NCBI GenBank assembly: GCA_964425415.1
Contig: CAYRMJ010000011.1
Span: 1-25,049 of the forward strand
Length of the DNA stretch: 25,049 nt
Source: JAADDK01 sp964425415
GTDB lineage: Archaea > Thermoplasmatota > Thermoplasmata > Thermoplasmatales > Aciduliprofundaceae
Direction of reading: 5' to 3'
A program made the position numbers and the translations under genes. The notes under the pieces were generated by a model. It was given only the letters and a program-made list of their open reading frames with translations. It was not told the origin of the DNA and did not search any database. Every line of letters starts with the position of its first letter. Position 1 is the first letter of the stretch. Of this stretch, positions 13,057 through 20,498 are shown one piece after another.

Positions 13057-13114
13057 TGCGCACAAATGCAAATTTTTCAAAAATCATTAAATCATAGATT
13101 GTGATTGAGGAAAT

Positions 13115-14341
13115 ATGGCAACCGTCATTGAGAAGATATTCAAAGAACACACATCGGATAAGGTTGAACCGGGAGAAATAGTCTGGCTGGACCTTGATGT
13201 CATAACTGCTCGGGAATTTGGAGGACCTAATGTGGTGAAGCACATATTGGACGAGTTCGGCGAGCCCAGAGTGGCTAAGAGAGATTCAACGTTCTTCACG
13301 TTTGACCTCAGCGTGCCTGCCAAAACTTTGAAGTATGCCATCGCGCAGGACAGGTGCAGAAAGTTCGCCAAGCAGGCTGGCATCAGAGTTTTTGATGTGA
13401 ATGGGGGAATAGGCACGCATGTTCTAATTGACCGCTCGGTGGTTAGGCCGGGAATGACCGCCGTGGGCACTGATTCCCATTACAACATACTTGGCGCGGT
13501 GGGAGTATTTGGTCAGGGAATGGGTGATAGAGACATCGCATTTGCCTTCGTAACCGGTAAAACATGGTTTGAAGTGCCTGAAACTATGAAGATAGTTGTT
13601 GATGGTGATTATTCATGGCCTGCAGTTGGAAGGGACTTGACCTTCGCGGTAATGCGCGAACTGGGGCCTGCGGGCGCGCTGGGAAAGGCAATGGAATACA
13701 CCGGCACAGCCATAAAAAATTTGAGCATGGACTCCAGAATAACCCTCGCCTCGCAAACAACTGAAATGGGCGGCATAATTGGATTTTTACCCATGGACGA
13801 GAAACTTAAAAAATTCTATGAGGAGAGAAATGTAAGCTTCAAACCAATAAGTTCAGATTCAGATAAAGATTATGTGGATGAAATACAAATTGATGTGAAT
13901 GGTCTTGAACCTCTAATTGCAGCACCCCCCAATCCATGCAATGTGCATGCGGTGAGTGAGTATGAGGGCATGGAGATAGACGGCGCGTTCATAGGCTCAT
14001 GCACCAATGGAAGATACGAAGATTTGATTGCTGCCGCAAAGATTCTCAAGGGCAAGAAGGTGAAGGTCCCGCTCACAATCACACCCACCACCATGGAAAC
14101 ATGGCAGAGAATAATTGACGAGGGCGTGTGGAAGATATTCGCAGAGGCGGGTGCAGTTCTAACAAATCCCGGATGCGGCGGCTGTGCGGAGGGCATGCCC
14201 GGATTGATAGGTGATGAAACATACCTAAGCACCACGAATCGCAACTATCCGGGAAAGCAGGGTCCCGGCAAGCTGTACTTGGTTTCACCGGTGGTGGCTG
14301 CTGCCAGCGCGGTGGCCGGAAAGGTCACTGTGCCTTCCTGA
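13115..14341 (+). CDS. aconitase-family dehydratase, large subunit (LeuC/homoaconitase-like)
   Basis: This 408-residue protein is the large, Fe-S-bearing subunit of a two-subunit aconitase-family enzyme. Cluster ligands are Cys296 in GSCTNGR and Cys354 and Cys357 in NPGCGGC; STTNRNYPG follows at 372-380. The length suits LeuC/AksD-type subunits (about 420). GAGG at 13107-13110 is the Shine-Dalgarno. Some core motifs are unusual: TDSHYNILGAVG where LeuC has DSHT, and FDLSVP where LeuC has DHNVP, so an active-site His seems replaced. The substrate is therefore uncertain: 3-isopropylmalate, homocitrate-type acids, or something else. The small subunit gene is not in the window. Confidence 0.8.
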   Translation: MATVIEKIFKEHTSDKVEPGEIVWLDLDVITAREFGGPNVVKHILDEFGEPRVAKRDSTFFTFDLSVPAKTLKYAIAQDRCRKFAKQAGIRVFDVNGGIGTHVLIDRSVVRPGMTAVGTDSHYNILGAVGVFGQGMGDRDIAFAFVTGKTWFEVPETMKIVVDGDYSWPAVGRDLTFAVMRELGPAGALGKAMEYTGTAIKNLSMDSRITLASQTTEMGGIIGFLPMDEKLKKFYEERNVSFKPISSDSDKDYVDEIQIDVNGLEPLIAAPPNPCNVHAVSEYEGMEIDGAFIGSCTNGRYEDLIAAAKILKGKKVKVPLTITPTTMETWQRIIDEGVWKIFAEAGAVLTNPGCGGCAEGMPGLIGDETYLSTTNRNYPGKQGPGKLYLVSPVVAAASAVAGKVTVPS

Positions 14342-14355
14342 TTTTTCAGTTCAAT

Positions 14356-14363
14356 TATTTATA
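14356..14363 (+). promoter_or_regulatory. TATA box of the tldD operon
   Basis: ATTTATAC-type box at about 14356-14363, centred about 30 bases before the ATG at 14393. No clear Shine-Dalgarno is present. Confidence 0.5.
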
Positions 14364-14392
14364 CCTCAAACGCATGAAAGGTTGTGATTGTT

Positions 14393-15754
14393 ATGGACAT
14401 TCACGATGCTGTGAAGTATGGTGAGAAATTAGGCGCAGATTATGTGGAAGTGAGGTACGAGGACATTTTGAGGAGCAACATAGACCTCAGAGATGGTGTT
14501 TTTCACTCCCTTGCCACTCGCAGATTGAGAGGATACGCCGTGCGCGTTTTGTATCACGGAGCATGGGGCTTCTCCGCCACCAATGTGGATATCAGAAAGG
14601 CTGTGGAAGACGCAACGGCGATGTCAATTTCCTCATCGCGAGCCATAAGAGAACCTATTGAGCTTGCAGAGATACCGATTATAAGAGACAGAGTAAAGAG
14701 CAAAATGAAAATCAAGCCCAATGAGGTGGATTACGATGAAAAAATTGGGCATGTGCGCAGGCTTGAGAACCTTCTGAAATCAGAAGATTATGTGAAATCC
14801 TCACAGATCAGATACGAGGACGCCCATGGCAAAAAGATTCTGATCACCAGCGAGGGCACGGAAATAGAGTGGGATGTGAACTACATTCTCCAATCGGTGT
14901 GGATAACGGGGAGAGAAGGCTCAGAGCGCGGAGCATCGCGAAACATGATAGGAAATGTGGACCGTGGCTGGGAAATTTTTGAGGAGCACACTCCGGAGAA
15001 GCTTGCTGAGAGTATGCACAAAAAGCTTTACAATCAGATGCACGGTGCGAAGGTGCGGCGAGGTGAGTTTCCAATAGTTGCTGGACCGATAATAGTGGGT
15101 ATAATTGCACATGAAGCTCTCGGACATCTTGCGGAAGCTGATCTTACAATTAACTCACCCTTCAAGGACATGATAGGAAAGGAAATCGCTCCTGAGTATG
15201 TGAGCATGAGCGACAGAATAATAGACGGCGGATTCGGAAACAATGTGTACGATGATGAAGGTACGCCCATAAAGGATGTGCATATAATTGAAAACGGCGT
15301 GCTTCGCGAGATAATGCTCAATCGCGAGTACGCAAAGAGATGGAACATGGAGCCAAACGGGCATGCACGAGCCGAAGATTACGGTTATCCACCAATAATA
15401 AGAATGCGCAACACGGTGTTTGAGTCTGGAGACCATAGCTTTGAAGAACTCATAGAAGACATAAAATTCGGATATTACCTCGTTGATTTCAGAGGCGGAC
15501 AGGCTGAGTTAAACTCCTCGTTTCAGGTGGGCGTGCAGGAAGGCTATGTGATTGAAAACGGAGAGATAGGCGAGCCTATAAAGGACACATCCATAAGTGG
15601 CATAGCCATTGAAGCTCTTAAAAACATAGATGCCGTGGGCAAAGATTTTGGAATGGAATATGGAATCTGTGGAAAGGGTCAGAGCGCATTTGTGAGCTCT
15701 GGCGGGCCACACCTCAAATTCAAAAAATCCATAACGGTTGGTGGTGAAAAATGA
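14393..15754 (+). CDS. tldD: TldD metalloprotease subunit
   Basis: This 453-residue protein is TldD, the catalytic half of the TldD/TldE (PmbA) heterodimer, which cleaves small unfolded peptides. The zinc motif HEALGH is at 240-245 inside GIIAHEALGHLAEADL. Cys426 in GICGKGQ matches the third metal ligand near the C-terminus. The NGHARAEDYG segment is also family-typical. I prefer the ATG at 14393 to the in-frame GTG at 14384 because the TATA spacing fits either and the family starts near here. The stop overlaps the start of the partner gene (ATGA). In bacteria the complex trims microcin B17 and the CcdA antitoxin; in archaea it is thought to be a general peptidase. Confidence 0.92.
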   Translation: MDIHDAVKYGEKLGADYVEVRYEDILRSNIDLRDGVFHSLATRRLRGYAVRVLYHGAWGFSATNVDIRKAVEDATAMSISSSRAIREPIELAEIPIIRDRVKSKMKIKPNEVDYDEKIGHVRRLENLLKSEDYVKSSQIRYEDAHGKKILITSEGTEIEWDVNYILQSVWITGREGSERGASRNMIGNVDRGWEIFEEHTPEKLAESMHKKLYNQMHGAKVRRGEFPIVAGPIIVGIIAHEALGHLAEADLTINSPFKDMIGKEIAPEYVSMSDRIIDGGFGNNVYDDEGTPIKDVHIIENGVLREIMLNREYAKRWNMEPNGHARAEDYGYPPIIRMRNTVFESGDHSFEELIEDIKFGYYLVDFRGGQAELNSSFQVGVQEGYVIENGEIGEPIKDTSISGIAIEALKNIDAVGKDFGMEYGICGKGQSAFVSSGGPHLKFKKSITVGGEK

Positions 15755-17073
15755 ATCTCATAAAGTACGGAGAGAAATTTTTTGATGAGCTGGAAATTCA
15801 CATGCTGAGCAAAAGAGAGATTAGTGCTAGTGCTGAGCTAAATCAGATATCATCCGCCGTAAGCAGTGATATAAACATAACGGTTGTGCGTGGGGTCAAA
15901 GACGGGCGTATGGGCATAAGCATAGTGGATTCCAACGAGGACTCAAAGATAAAGGAGGGAATAGAGGAAGCTTACAAGCTCTCAAAGCACAACATAAAAG
16001 ATGAAAACTGGCCCGGATTCCCGGATGCTCAAAACTATAGAGAGCATAACTCTAAAGATTTGGAAATCAAAGATGCGGACCATTTTGTAAATATAGTGGC
16101 ACTGAGCCTGAAGCACCTATCAGAAAAAAGGCCGAATGCGGTTGTGGTTGGTGCAGAGGCAGGCGCTGCAAAGTTCAGAAGTGTTGTGATGAACAGCAGA
16201 GGGGTAAATGTGGAGCAGAGCGATTTTCTGTCGTATTTCATGCTTATGCTCATTGAGAGAGAAAACGGAAAGGTCACGCCCAGCATATTTGATATGGACG
16301 TGCAAAAAGAGCAAAATTTGGAAACGGATAAGGTGATTGAGTCTTGCATTCAAAAATTGAAGTGGGCTGGAAATGTGAAAAAGGCAAATAATGAAGAAGC
16401 CACACTTATCATGGAACCCTTCGCAATGGCCGAGATTCTAAATTACTCCCTATTTCCCGCATTCAGCGGAGAGAGAAAGGTGAAGGGCACCAGTGTTTTA
16501 GGGGACAAAATTGGAGAGAGAGTTATGAGCGATAAAGTGAGCATTTATGATGACCCGTTTCACAATATGAGCATCTACAAGGTTGTGGCTGATGATGAGG
16601 GCGTGGCCACGCAAACCAACAAAATAGTGGAAAGGGGCAAGTTCAGAGGATTTCTGTGGAACCACTACTGGGCTTCCGTGGCGGGAGTGGAGAGCACGGG
16701 CAATGCGAGCCGAAGTTTCAGAACGGGTGCGGTGGGCATTGGAGCACATAACATGGTGATGGATGGAGGAGCCAAAAAATTGGAAGAGATAATATCGGAC
16801 ATGGATAAAGGATACGTAGTCTCTCTATTTCAAGGTGCGCACTCAAGCAATCCTGACACAGGTAGCATTTCCGCAGTTGCCAATCCTGCGTTTGTTGTTG
16901 AGGACGGGGAGATAAAGGGCTCCACGGTGTTTATGGTGTCTGGAAACATCTACGACATGATGCAAAATGTGGTGGAGGTGAGTAGTGAGCAGAAAGCTGT
17001 GTACATGATGGGCCGTGGCATATATCCCTATGTAGCGTTTGAAAATGTGAAAATTGCAGCAGTGTCAAGGTGA
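15751..17073 (+). CDS. pmbA: TldE/PmbA subunit
   Basis: This 440-residue protein is the partner subunit of TldD. It shares the fold and overall length but lacks the HExxxH zinc motif, as expected for TldE/PmbA. Family-like segments include FSGERKVKGTSVLGDKIG near 235, DDEGVATQTNKIVERGKFRGFLWNHYWA near 295-320, and a GNIYDMMQNVVEVS end. Translation is coupled to tldD by a 4-base overlap. The enzyme pair should act in the cytoplasm. Nothing is missing or truncated. Confidence 0.9.
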   Translation: MNLIKYGEKFFDELEIHMLSKREISASAELNQISSAVSSDINITVVRGVKDGRMGISIVDSNEDSKIKEGIEEAYKLSKHNIKDENWPGFPDAQNYREHNSKDLEIKDADHFVNIVALSLKHLSEKRPNAVVVGAEAGAAKFRSVVMNSRGVNVEQSDFLSYFMLMLIERENGKVTPSIFDMDVQKEQNLETDKVIESCIQKLKWAGNVKKANNEEATLIMEPFAMAEILNYSLFPAFSGERKVKGTSVLGDKIGERVMSDKVSIYDDPFHNMSIYKVVADDEGVATQTNKIVERGKFRGFLWNHYWASVAGVESTGNASRSFRTGAVGIGAHNMVMDGGAKKLEEIISDMDKGYVVSLFQGAHSSNPDTGSISAVANPAFVVEDGEIKGSTVFMVSGNIYDMMQNVVEVSSEQKAVYMMGRGIYPYVAFENVKIAAVSR

Positions 17074-17079
17074 GCACAG

Positions 17080-18576
17080 ATGATAATTGAGGGTGGAAAA
17101 TTAACCTTGGATGATGTGGTGCGTGTTGCAAGGTACGGAGAGAAGGTTGAAATTAGCGAGAAATCACTCAGAATCGTTGATGAGGGACGAAGAAGGTTGG
17201 AATACATGCTTGAGGGTGATGCGGTAATTTACGGCATAAACACGGGATTGGGAGATCTGGTAAATGTCAAAATAAATAAAAAAGATAGAAAAAAGTTGCA
17301 GGTGAATCTGGTGCGGAGTCATGCCTCCGGAGTGGGCAATGCAATGCCAGAGGAAGTTGTGAGAGCTGCAATGCTCATACGAGTTAACTCTCTTCTAATG
17401 GGTTATTCAGGAGTGCGAAGAGAAGTGGTTTTAAAACTCGTTGAATTTCTCAATCACAAAATAACTCCCGTAGTTCCGACTTTTGGAAGTGTGGGTGCAA
17501 GTGGAGATTTGGCACCTCTTGCCCATGTGGCTTTGGCGCTCATTGGTGAAGGAAAAGTAAAATACAGAGGCAAGGTGAGAGACACAAAGGAAGTTCTTGA
17601 AGAATTGAACATAGAGCCTCTGGTTCTTGAGGAGAAGGAGGGTTTAGCTCTTCTGAACGGAACGGCGGTAATGGCGGCTTACGGTGTAATTTCGCTTCAA
17701 GATTCATTCTCCGTATTCAAAAATGCTCTAATCTCTGCATCCATGAGCTTTGAGGCACTGCATGGCACAGACATGGCTCTTGATGAGAGAATAATGATGG
17801 TGCGACCGCATAGCGGACAGACAAACGTGGCACGTGCAATGCGCGAAATTCTAAAAGACAGTGAAATTGTGAAAAATGCAAGAGAGGAGAAGGTTCAGGA
17901 CGCTTACACACTGCGGTGCGTGCCACAGGTTTACGGTGCGGTCCTTGATGCTCTCAAATATGCAAAAGATGTCGTGGAGAGGGAAATCAATTCCGTGACT
18001 GACAATCCACTTATATTTGACATTCCCATATCCGGTGGAAACTTTCACGGAGAGCCGCTTGCACTGGCTCTGGACTTTGCAGCCATAGCACTAACTGACC
18101 TTGGAAATATGATTGAAAGGAGAATCGCACGGCTTATTGACAGGAACTTGAGTAATTTGCCTCATTTTTTAGTGGAGCAAAGTGGACTAAATTCAGGATT
18201 GATGATACCACAATACACTGCGGCCGCACTGTGTAACAGAAACAAGGTTCTTTCCCATCCTGCAAGTGTGGATACCATTCCCACGAGCGCAAATCAAGAG
18301 GACCATGTGAGCATGGGCATGACCTCCGCTCAAAAGTTGAGAGAAATTGTGGAAAATGTGAAGTACATTGTGGCTATTGAGTACATGACTGCCAATCAGG
18401 CTCTGCACATTTCTGGATGTTCAGCCACAGCTGTGAGGGCCGCAATGAATGCAATTGGCGTGAAAAAATTTGTGGAAGATACAGTGTTTAGCGAAATAAT
18501 AGAATCCATAAAAGGCAAAATTGACGAGGGATTGATTTTGAGAGAAGTTGAGAGAAAGGTCAGAATAGCTCTCTAA
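17080..18576 (+). CDS. hutH: histidine ammonia-lyase
   Basis: This 498-residue protein is of normal length for histidine ammonia-lyase, which turns L-histidine into urocanate and ammonia. The Ala140-Ser141-Gly142 triad in GSVGASGDLAPL forms the MIO cofactor, and YGINTGLG at 51-58 carries the catalytic Tyr. SVTDNPL, GGNFHGEPLA and SANQEDHVSMGM are further family motifs. GGTGAG overlapping the pmbA stop is the Shine-Dalgarno, so it is the third gene of the tldD-pmbA operon. No other hut gene (urocanase, imidazolonepropionase) is in the window. The pairing suggests use of peptides and amino acids. Its last 17 bases overlap the convergent HTH gene. Confidence 0.93.
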   Translation: MIIEGGKLTLDDVVRVARYGEKVEISEKSLRIVDEGRRRLEYMLEGDAVIYGINTGLGDLVNVKINKKDRKKLQVNLVRSHASGVGNAMPEEVVRAAMLIRVNSLLMGYSGVRREVVLKLVEFLNHKITPVVPTFGSVGASGDLAPLAHVALALIGEGKVKYRGKVRDTKEVLEELNIEPLVLEEKEGLALLNGTAVMAAYGVISLQDSFSVFKNALISASMSFEALHGTDMALDERIMMVRPHSGQTNVARAMREILKDSEIVKNAREEKVQDAYTLRCVPQVYGAVLDALKYAKDVVEREINSVTDNPLIFDIPISGGNFHGEPLALALDFAAIALTDLGNMIERRIARLIDRNLSNLPHFLVEQSGLNSGLMIPQYTAAALCNRNKVLSHPASVDTIPTSANQEDHVSMGMTSAQKLREIVENVKYIVAIEYMTANQALHISGCSATAVRAAMNAIGVKKFVEDTVFSEIIESIKGKIDEGLILREVERKVRIAL

Positions 18577-19237
18577 TTCTCTCTTTTATTTCCTCTATTT
18601 TCAGAAAAGTCTCCGCTATGGGTATCTCCTCAAGAGTGGCTAATTTTACAGCAAGATTATCCACCTTATCAGGATTTATGTAAACCACCGCGCTGGGCTT
18701 TAGAGGGTGCGCACGAATTGCCACCATGGGCGAGCGTCCGTACTTCACCTCGCTAAACATCAATGCGCGATCCACGCTCCAGCCGTAGACTTTGAAGTAA
18801 TCGGAAGAGTTGAAATTTAGAATGGCTTTGAGACTGTCAAGAATTGTGTAGCCATAAATAGGACGCTTAAACTCCACATCTGGATTTAGAATGTTTGCAT
18901 CTATGCTATCCATGAATTTTTCCACCTCAAGCCCGTATGGAAAATCGTATATGTCTATTATTGCCTCTTCTCCGCGGGTTGGCACGAACTTCTTTATAAC
19001 CTCTCCACCGCGAGATTCATCAATTTCAATCAATGCTTTCACAAATCTGCGCACCATTCCCACGCCCGGAGATTTCCTGCGCCCTGACTCGTAATCGCTT
19101 ATGACGGAGGAGTTTATTCCGAGATGTTTAGCAAGCTCCTGCTGAGATATTCCAAATATCTCGCGCCATTTTCTCATGGTGGCTCCCGGCTTATCTGACA
19201 GAACCACCTCCCCCGCTATCTTCTCCTCAATTTCCAT
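18560..19237 (-). CDS. XRE-type HTH transcriptional regulator
   Basis: This 225-residue protein starts with a Cro/CI-type helix-turn-helix at about residues 20-70 (SQQELAKHLGINSSVISDYESGRRKSPG). A C-terminal domain of about 150 residues has phrases such as RPIYGYTILDSLKAIL, YGRSPMVAIRAH and VVYINPDKVDNLAVKLA. The combination matches a conserved archaeal predicted-regulator family (COG1709-like); the ligand is unknown. The start fits a TATA-like ATTTTAAATT about 26 bases upstream with no Shine-Dalgarno. An inverted repeat just upstream of that TATA may be its own operator. It is convergent with hutH and divergent from the glycosyltransferase. Confidence 0.8.
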   Translation of the reverse strand: MEIEEKIAGEVVLSDKPGATMRKWREIFGISQQELAKHLGINSSVISDYESGRRKSPGVGMVRRFVKALIEIDESRGGEVIKKFVPTRGEEAIIDIYDFPYGLEVEKFMDSIDANILNPDVEFKRPIYGYTILDSLKAILNFNSSDYFKVYGWSVDRALMFSEVKYGRSPMVAIRAHPLKPSAVVYINPDKVDNLAVKLATLEEIPIAETFLKIEEIKERIRELF

Positions 19238-19258
19238 AGTTTTGCATGTTATGGGAAA

Positions 19259-19289
19259 ATTTAAAATTTTGCATAAGTTAAGATTATGC
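19259..19289 (-). promoter_or_regulatory. TATA box and upstream inverted repeat of the HTH gene
   Basis: The minus-strand TATA-like box lies at about 19259-19267. Next to it, GCATAA and TTATGC arms (19271-19276 and 19284-19289) form an inverted repeat with a 7-base spacer. Placed just upstream of the TATA, it is a candidate operator or activator site, perhaps for the HTH protein itself. Confidence 0.45.
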
Positions 19290-19324
19290 GCTTATTATTA
19301 GTTGATTAGTTGAGCTGTATAGAG

Positions 19325-19349
19325 ATTAAATATGTAATCTTTATTACAT
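19325..19349 (+). promoter_or_regulatory. promoter of the glycosyltransferase with perfect inverted repeat
   Basis: ATTAAATA at about 19325-19332 is centred about 26 bases before the ATG at 19355. ATGTAAT-CTTT-ATTACAT at 19332-19349 is a perfect 7-base-arm inverted repeat between the TATA and the predicted start, a classic place for a repressor. Confidence 0.5.
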
Positions 19350-19354
19350 GATGT

Positions 19355-20350
19355 ATGAAAAAAACAGAGTTAAGAATACTGATTGTATATTATGGCTCAA
19401 AATCAACGTTCATAGAAAAGGACATTAAAATCCTAAGAAAGTATTTTGAAGTAAAAGATGTGAAAATCAAAAAAACTAAAGATATTTTTACGTTAGTAAG
19501 TAATATACTTTGGAGTGACCTTGTATATGTATGGTTTGCAGGAAAGCATGCTGGTTTATCTGTATTTTTTTCAAAAATATTTAATAAAAAAAGTGTGGTG
19601 GTTTTAGGTGGCTACGATGCTGCCAATATCCCGGAGATAAAATATGGATTGTGGGCAGTAGGAAAAATATCAGATAGGTTTTTAGCAAAATATGCCTTAA
19701 AACATGCAGATAAGGTTGTTGCGGTAGATGAAACATTGATAGAAAATATAATAAAATATGTAAATATAAAAAATTTTGAAGTAATCCCCACCGGATACAA
19801 TCCAGAATTTTGGAAAAAAATAAATGAAAAACAAAATTTAGTTTTAACAGTAGGATATGTGGATTCCGAACGCAGAATGAGGGTTAAAGGAATTGATATG
19901 TTCATCAAAGTTGCAAGAAAAATTCCATCCACTAAATTTCTGATAGTGGGTGTAAGTGAAAGTTTTAAAGTAAAAATTAAGGATATCGCTCCGAATAATA
20001 TTCAGATTTTACCTCCCATGTCTCAAAGCGAACTTAGAAAATTATATTCAGATGCAAAAGTATACTGTCAACTATCTATGAGTGAAGGCTTACCAAACGC
20101 ACTTTGTGAAGCTATGCTTTGTGAATGTGTACCTGTAACCACTGATGTAGGTGGTATGCCTAAGGCGGTGGGAAATTGTGGATTTGTTATTCCAGTAGGA
20201 GATATAAATTCCGCAGTAAACGCGGTGAAAAAAGCTTTGAAATCCAATTCAAACCTTGGAAAATGTGCACGGGAAAGAATTGAAAAACTTTTTCCGGAGG
20301 AAAAAAGAGAGAGAAAACTTCTTTCGCTTATTCATTCATTATCCGGCTAA
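19355..20350 (+). CDS. GT4-family glycosyltransferase
   Basis: This 331-residue protein has the GT-B fold pattern of family 4. The C-terminal half holds LVLTVGYVDSERRMRVKGIDMFI, PPMSQSELRKLYSDAKVYCQLSMSEGLPNALCEAM (with the E-x7-E motif at Glu244 and Glu252) and TTDVGGMPKAVGNCGF. It should transfer a sugar from a nucleotide-sugar donor to a lipid or glycan at the cytoplasmic membrane face; the acceptor is unknown. The gene is clearly more AT-rich than tldD, hutH or the polymerase, with many AAA, ATA and AAT codons, which suggests acquisition by transfer. No other cell-surface glycan genes are adjacent. Confidence 0.85.
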   Translation: MKKTELRILIVYYGSKSTFIEKDIKILRKYFEVKDVKIKKTKDIFTLVSNILWSDLVYVWFAGKHAGLSVFFSKIFNKKSVVVLGGYDAANIPEIKYGLWAVGKISDRFLAKYALKHADKVVAVDETLIENIIKYVNIKNFEVIPTGYNPEFWKKINEKQNLVLTVGYVDSERRMRVKGIDMFIKVARKIPSTKFLIVGVSESFKVKIKDIAPNNIQILPPMSQSELRKLYSDAKVYCQLSMSEGLPNALCEAMLCECVPVTTDVGGMPKAVGNCGFVIPVGDINSAVNAVKKALKSNSNLGKCARERIEKLFPEEKRERKLLSLIHSLSG

Positions 20351-20471
20351 AGAGACAATATTATTTATAAATTTGAGCTTTAATTAAATATTTCTTACTT
20401 TAAAGTTGCACGTAGTACACATTTTCTAGAGGATTGCCACTTAGCAACAAAGGAAATTACAGGCAATCAAA

Positions 20472-20480
20472 AGTTTAAAA
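20472..20480 (+). promoter_or_regulatory. TATA box of the polymerase gene
   Basis: AGTTTAAAA is centred about 25 bases before the ATG at 20499, with no Shine-Dalgarno, so a leaderless mRNA is likely. The rest of 20351-20471 is AT-rich with no gene visible. Confidence 0.5.
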
Positions 20481-20498
20481 TCCCACGGCTCATGGTGC

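Noticed and set aside
10251..17073. Idea that TldD/TldE matures the repeat peptide as a RiPP
   Set aside because: No YcaO, radical SAM or other modifying enzyme is nearby, TldD/TldE is common in archaea, and the genes are 4 kb apart in a different operon.
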